Assembly: GCA_036262055.1 (NCBI GenBank)
Contig: DATAJP010000003.1
Span: 558,001 to 622,000, forward strand
DNA length: 64,000 nt
DNA from: Ignavibacteria bacterium
GTDB taxonomy: Bacteria > Bacteroidota > Ignavibacteria > Tepidaquicellales > Tepidaquicellaceae
Reading direction: 5' to 3'
Shown here in pieces: positions 61,324 to 64,000 of this stretch; the stretch's first letter is position 1, and every line of letters begins with the position of its first letter. Position numbers and translations under genes: made by a program. The notes beneath the pieces were generated by a model that worked only from the letters and a program-made list of their open reading frames with translations, was not told the origin of the DNA and searched no databases.

Positions 61324-62430
61324 ATGAATTATAAGTTATTAGGCGATTCGGTTCAGATAAAAGAATTAAATGAAACCATTAAGCAGGTTGCGCCGACAAA
61401 TATCAGCGTTTTAATTACTGGAGAAAGCGGCACAGGTAAGGAAGTTGTCGCGAATTTAATTCACAGTTTAAGCAAACGGAAAACAAAACCTCTCATAATA
61501 GTTAACTGTGGTGCAATACCCGAAGGCATAATCGAAAGCGAATTATTTGGACATCAGAAAGGAGCGTTCACGGGAGCAATTGAAAGCCGAGAAGGTTTTT
61601 TTGAAATGGCAGATGGCGGAACGATTTTTTTAGATGAAATAGGTGATATGCCTTTGAAAACTCAGGTAAAGATTCTTCGAGTTCTTGAAAACGGAGAATT
61701 CATGCGCGTTGGTGGAAATAAAAACATCAAAGTCGATGTCCGTGTAATCGCCGCAACGAATAAAGATTTGCTGTCAGAAGTTCAGAATAAAAACTTCCGT
61801 GAAGATTTATACTTCCGTCTTAAATCGATTAACCTTCACATTCCTCCTCTTCGCGAGCGCAAACAGGATATAAAACTGCTTTTTTATTATTTCGTTCAGC
61901 AATTTACGAGAGATAACAACATAACGTTCAACGGCATCAATGATGATGCAATGGAATTCCTTATGAATTACGTTTGGACGGGTAATGCACGGGAGCTTAA
62001 AAATTTTGTTGAAAGTATTTTGGTTTTAAATGCAGGCAAGAAATTAACTTTGGACGATGTAAAGAAACATCTTCATATTGAGACATACAATTCCGCTCTT
62101 CCGGTTCTCGTAAATAAAACCGGAGATAATTACGATAAGGAATTTTTTATACGTGCATTAATTGAATTAAAATCTGATATTATTGATGTAAAAAATTTCC
62201 TGAACAAGCAGGAGATTTCAAAAATTCAGAACACATTTAATGAAGATGATTTTATTATCCCCAAAGAACAGGTTATGCATATGAACATCGATGAATTTGA
62301 AAAAGAATATTTGAAATATTTACTCAGAAATAATAACTGGGACGTAAAAAAAGTTGCTGCAATCCTTAATCAATCTTTAAGAAGCGTCTATCGCAAAGTA
62401 AAAAAATATGAGATACGTTTCGAAGATTAA
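61324..62430 (+). CDS. receiver-less sigma-54-dependent activator
   Basis: 368 residues from the ATG at 61324; the in-frame TTG at 61318 overlaps the promoter motif and is rejected. It starts directly with the AAA+ domain: Walker A GESGTGKE at about 33-40, intact GAFTGA loop at 80-85, Walker B GTIFLDEIGD, and a C-terminal Fis-like helix-turn-helix (NNWDVKKVAAILNQSLRSVYRK). With no N-terminal sensory domain it resembles PspF-like activators, which are controlled by other proteins or expression level. It overlaps the LptE-like gene by 23 bases, which suggests a link with the cell envelope. Confidence 0.94.
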   Translation: MNYKLLGDSVQIKELNETIKQVAPTNISVLITGESGTGKEVVANLIHSLSKRKTKPLIIVNCGAIPEGIIESELFGHQKGAFTGAIESREGFFEMADGGTIFLDEIGDMPLKTQVKILRVLENGEFMRVGGNKNIKVDVRVIAATNKDLLSEVQNKNFREDLYFRLKSINLHIPPLRERKQDIKLLFYYFVQQFTRDNNITFNGINDDAMEFLMNYVWTGNARELKNFVESILVLNAGKKLTLDDVKKHLHIETYNSALPVLVNKTGDNYDKEFFIRALIELKSDIIDVKNFLNKQEISKIQNTFNEDDFIIPKEQVMHMNIDEFEKEYLKYLLRNNNWDVKKVAAILNQSLRSVYRKVKKYEIRFED

Positions 62431-62923
62431 TTTATTAATTCCGGTATTGCTTTTGTTTCTTTTCAGCGGGTGCGGAGTTTATGGTTTTCGCGGCAACAAC
62501 CCTCCTGAGGGAATAAAGAGCATTAATATTCCTCTTTTCGAGGATGTTAGCGGGTTTTCACAACCGGGTGTGAAAGAGAGGTTTACCGAAACTCTGAAAA
62601 ATCTTGTTATTTCTGATAATACTTTTCAATTGACCGATAGAACTTTAGCAGACGGTTTAGTAAGCGGAACAATAAAAACCATAACCGATGACCCTTTGGT
62701 AATTTCAGGAAATGAAACTGTTACGAAAAGAAAAATTACCATTACAGTTGATGTGAATTTTCAGAATATTAAAAAACAAAGAAGCATCTGGAATAAAACT
62801 TTCTCGAACTTCGGCGAATATAATTCAGACAACACAGGGTTTTCAAATCGCGATGCCGGCGTTATCGAAGCAACTAATAAAATATGTCAGGATATATTGA
62901 ACGACTTAACCTCAAACTGGTAA
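62408..62923 (+). CDS. lptE: LptE-like outer-membrane lipoprotein
   Basis: 171 residues with a lipobox (LFSGC, Cys22) after a hydrophobic signal, then GVYGFRGNNPPEGIKSINI, the opening typical of Bacteroidota LptE (LPS-assembly lipoprotein). LptE plugs the LptD barrel and helps LPS insertion in the outer membrane. The ATG is inside the activator gene, in a different frame, so translation is probably coupled. Strand pattern and length fit. Confidence 0.85.
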   Translation: MRYVSKINLLIPVLLLFLFSGCGVYGFRGNNPPEGIKSINIPLFEDVSGFSQPGVKERFTETLKNLVISDNTFQLTDRTLADGLVSGTIKTITDDPLVISGNETVTKRKITITVDVNFQNIKKQRSIWNKTFSNFGEYNSDNTGFSNRDAGVIEATNKICQDILNDLTSNW

Positions 62924-62933
62924 GCCACAATTA

Positions 62934-64000
62934 ATGAAGATTGAATCCATAATTTTAATTGTTTACATAGTCTCTCTTACCATACTTTTCTTTTTCAGCA
63001 CGCACGGCTTCTCAATGATTTATCATTATTTCAGAACTTTCCGCAAACGGACTGAAGACTTGAATCCCGAAGATTTTGATCTTAAAGAATTTCCTTTAAT
63101 AACAATCCAGCTCCCTCTCTACAACGAGCGGTATGTTATTTTGAGATTAATCAATGCAGCGATACGAATGGAATACCCCAAGGATAAAATTGAATTTCAA
63201 ATCCTCGATGATTCAACCGACGACACCACTGAAATAATTGCAGAACATATAAAGCCATTGATTGCCGAAGGATATGATATAAAACTTCTTCACAGAAAAG
63301 ACCGCAGTGGTTATAAAGCCGGTGCTTTAAAAGAAGGATTGAAAACTGCTAAGGGAGAGTTCGTTGCAATCTTTGACGCCGATTTTATTCCCAGAAAAAA
63401 ATTCTTATTAAGAACCATTCCTTATTTTTATAAATACCCAAAGCTTGGTCTTGTGCAAACAAGATGGGAGCACCTCAACCGTGATTACTCAATACTGACC
63501 AAAACGCAGGCAGTTGCTCTTGATGGACATTTTGTAATCGAGCAGGCAGTCCGCAACCGCGCAGGATTTTTTATAAACTTCAACGGCACCGCAGGCATCT
63601 GGCGCAAAGAATGCATATTCGATGCAGGTAACTGGGAAGCTGATACATTGACAGAAGACCTTGACCTGTCTTATCGCGCGCAGATGAAAGGATGGAATTT
63701 CAAATATCTAGTTAATTTCACTTCACCGGCAGAGCTTCCAGCGGAGATTAATTCACTGCGCTCCCAACAATTTCGCTGGACTAAAGGTGCAATTGAAACA
63801 GCAAAGAAAATTTTCCCAAAAGTTTTGAAATCCGACATGTCTGCAAAGTTAAAGTTTCAATCATTTGTCCATCTTTGCAGCAACATTGCTTACCCGTTCA
63901 TACTTTTATGCGCTCTTCTGCAGGTACCGGTTTTATTGATTAAACTAACCGGAGATTATGATGAAGTTTTTAAATTTATGTCGATTTTCATTTTTGCTTT
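62934..64000 (+). CDS. cellulose-synthase-like membrane glycosyltransferase (C-terminus beyond window)
   Basis: The first 355 codons are visible. After an N-terminal helix (about 5-30) comes a GT2 domain with ITIQLPLYNE, ILDDSTDDT, FDADFIP (DxD), TEDLDLSYR and the processive motif QQFRWTKG. A membrane helix begins near 320. This is the CESA/BcsA-like or ceramide glucosyltransferase-like class that makes beta-linked glycans or glycolipids. It starts ten bases after lptE and belongs to the same transcription unit. Confidence 0.9.
   Translation, partial: MKIESIILIVYIVSLTILFFFSTHGFSMIYHYFRTFRKRTEDLNPEDFDLKEFPLITIQLPLYNERYVILRLINAAIRMEYPKDKIEFQILDDSTDDTTEIIAEHIKPLIAEGYDIKLLHRKDRSGYKAGALKEGLKTAKGEFVAIFDADFIPRKKFLLRTIPYFYKYPKLGLVQTRWEHLNRDYSILTKTQAVALDGHFVIEQAVRNRAGFFINFNGTAGIWRKECIFDAGNWEADTLTEDLDLSYRAQMKGWNFKYLVNFTSPAELPAEINSLRSQQFRWTKGAIETAKKIFPKVLKSDMSAKLKFQSFVHLCSNIAYPFILLCALLQVPVLLIKLTGDYDEVFKFMSIFIFA

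Overview
The window is AT-rich bacterial DNA that reads as a member of the Bacteroidota/FCB group, most like an Ignavibacteria-type genome. Supporting signs are a type IX secretion (T9SS) cargo protein with a C-terminal sorting domain next to a PorV/PorQ-like outer-membrane protein, very few Shine-Dalgarno sequences, several TAnnTTTG promoter-like motifs a few bases before start codons, and Bacteroidota-style AddA/AddB-like recombination nucleases. Two sigma-54 activators are also present. No tRNA, rRNA, CRISPR array or insertion sequence was recognised. No gene-free stretch exceeds about 280 bases.

Layout. 1-9 kb: a truncated EF-G2-type translational GTPase, an MscS channel, a UDP-glucuronate decarboxylase, a small membrane protein, and a PorV-like protein overlapping a 1411-residue T9SS cargo. 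9.2-30.8 kb: one long minus-strand exopolysaccharide (EPS) cluster. In transcription order it has a REC-REC-PP2C phosphatase, a membrane GT2, a STAS protein, an RsbW-like protein, a nucleotidyltransferase/phosphoglycosyltransferase fusion, RfbA, RfbC, UDP-glucose dehydrogenase, a half-length TolC, a Wzc-like protein, a GT2-GT4 fusion, a flippase, a GT4, a hexapeptide acyltransferase, a 46-residue membrane peptide, a GT2, a Wzy-like polymerase and two sister GT2s. 30.8-37.5 kb: a minus-strand operon of PIG-L deacetylase, three ABC importer genes and a fused 2-oxoacid dehydrogenase E1. 37.6-47.9 kb: an NtrC-like regulator with an altered sigma-54 loop, an unknown exported protein, a SerB-SerA fusion, a SerC-like aminotransferase, threonine aldolase, gyrA and a PP1-like phosphatase. 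48.1-57.8 kb: addA, addB, metG, folP and a methyltransferase. 57.9-64 kb: a polyprenol-type GT2, a sugar epimerase and a GT-C enzyme on the minus strand, then a sigma-54 activator, an LptE-like lipoprotein and a truncated cellulose-synthase-like GT2.

How it fits together. The EPS cluster holds a near-complete Wzx/Wzy-type pathway: an initiating phosphoglycosyltransferase, about seven glycosyltransferase domains, flippase, polymerase, chain-length regulator and an outer-membrane channel candidate. Ugd together with the decarboxylase at 2.3 kb could supply UDP-glucuronate and UDP-xylose. RfbA and RfbC point to a dTDP-sugar whose other enzymes lie elsewhere. Three partner-switching proteins (phosphatase, STAS, RsbW-like) sit in the same transcription unit as the initiating transferase, and the RsbW-like protein has an atypical ATP site. 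I consider this the most promising unusual system in the window. The serine genes condense a three-enzyme pathway into two adjacent genes, with threonine aldolase beside them.
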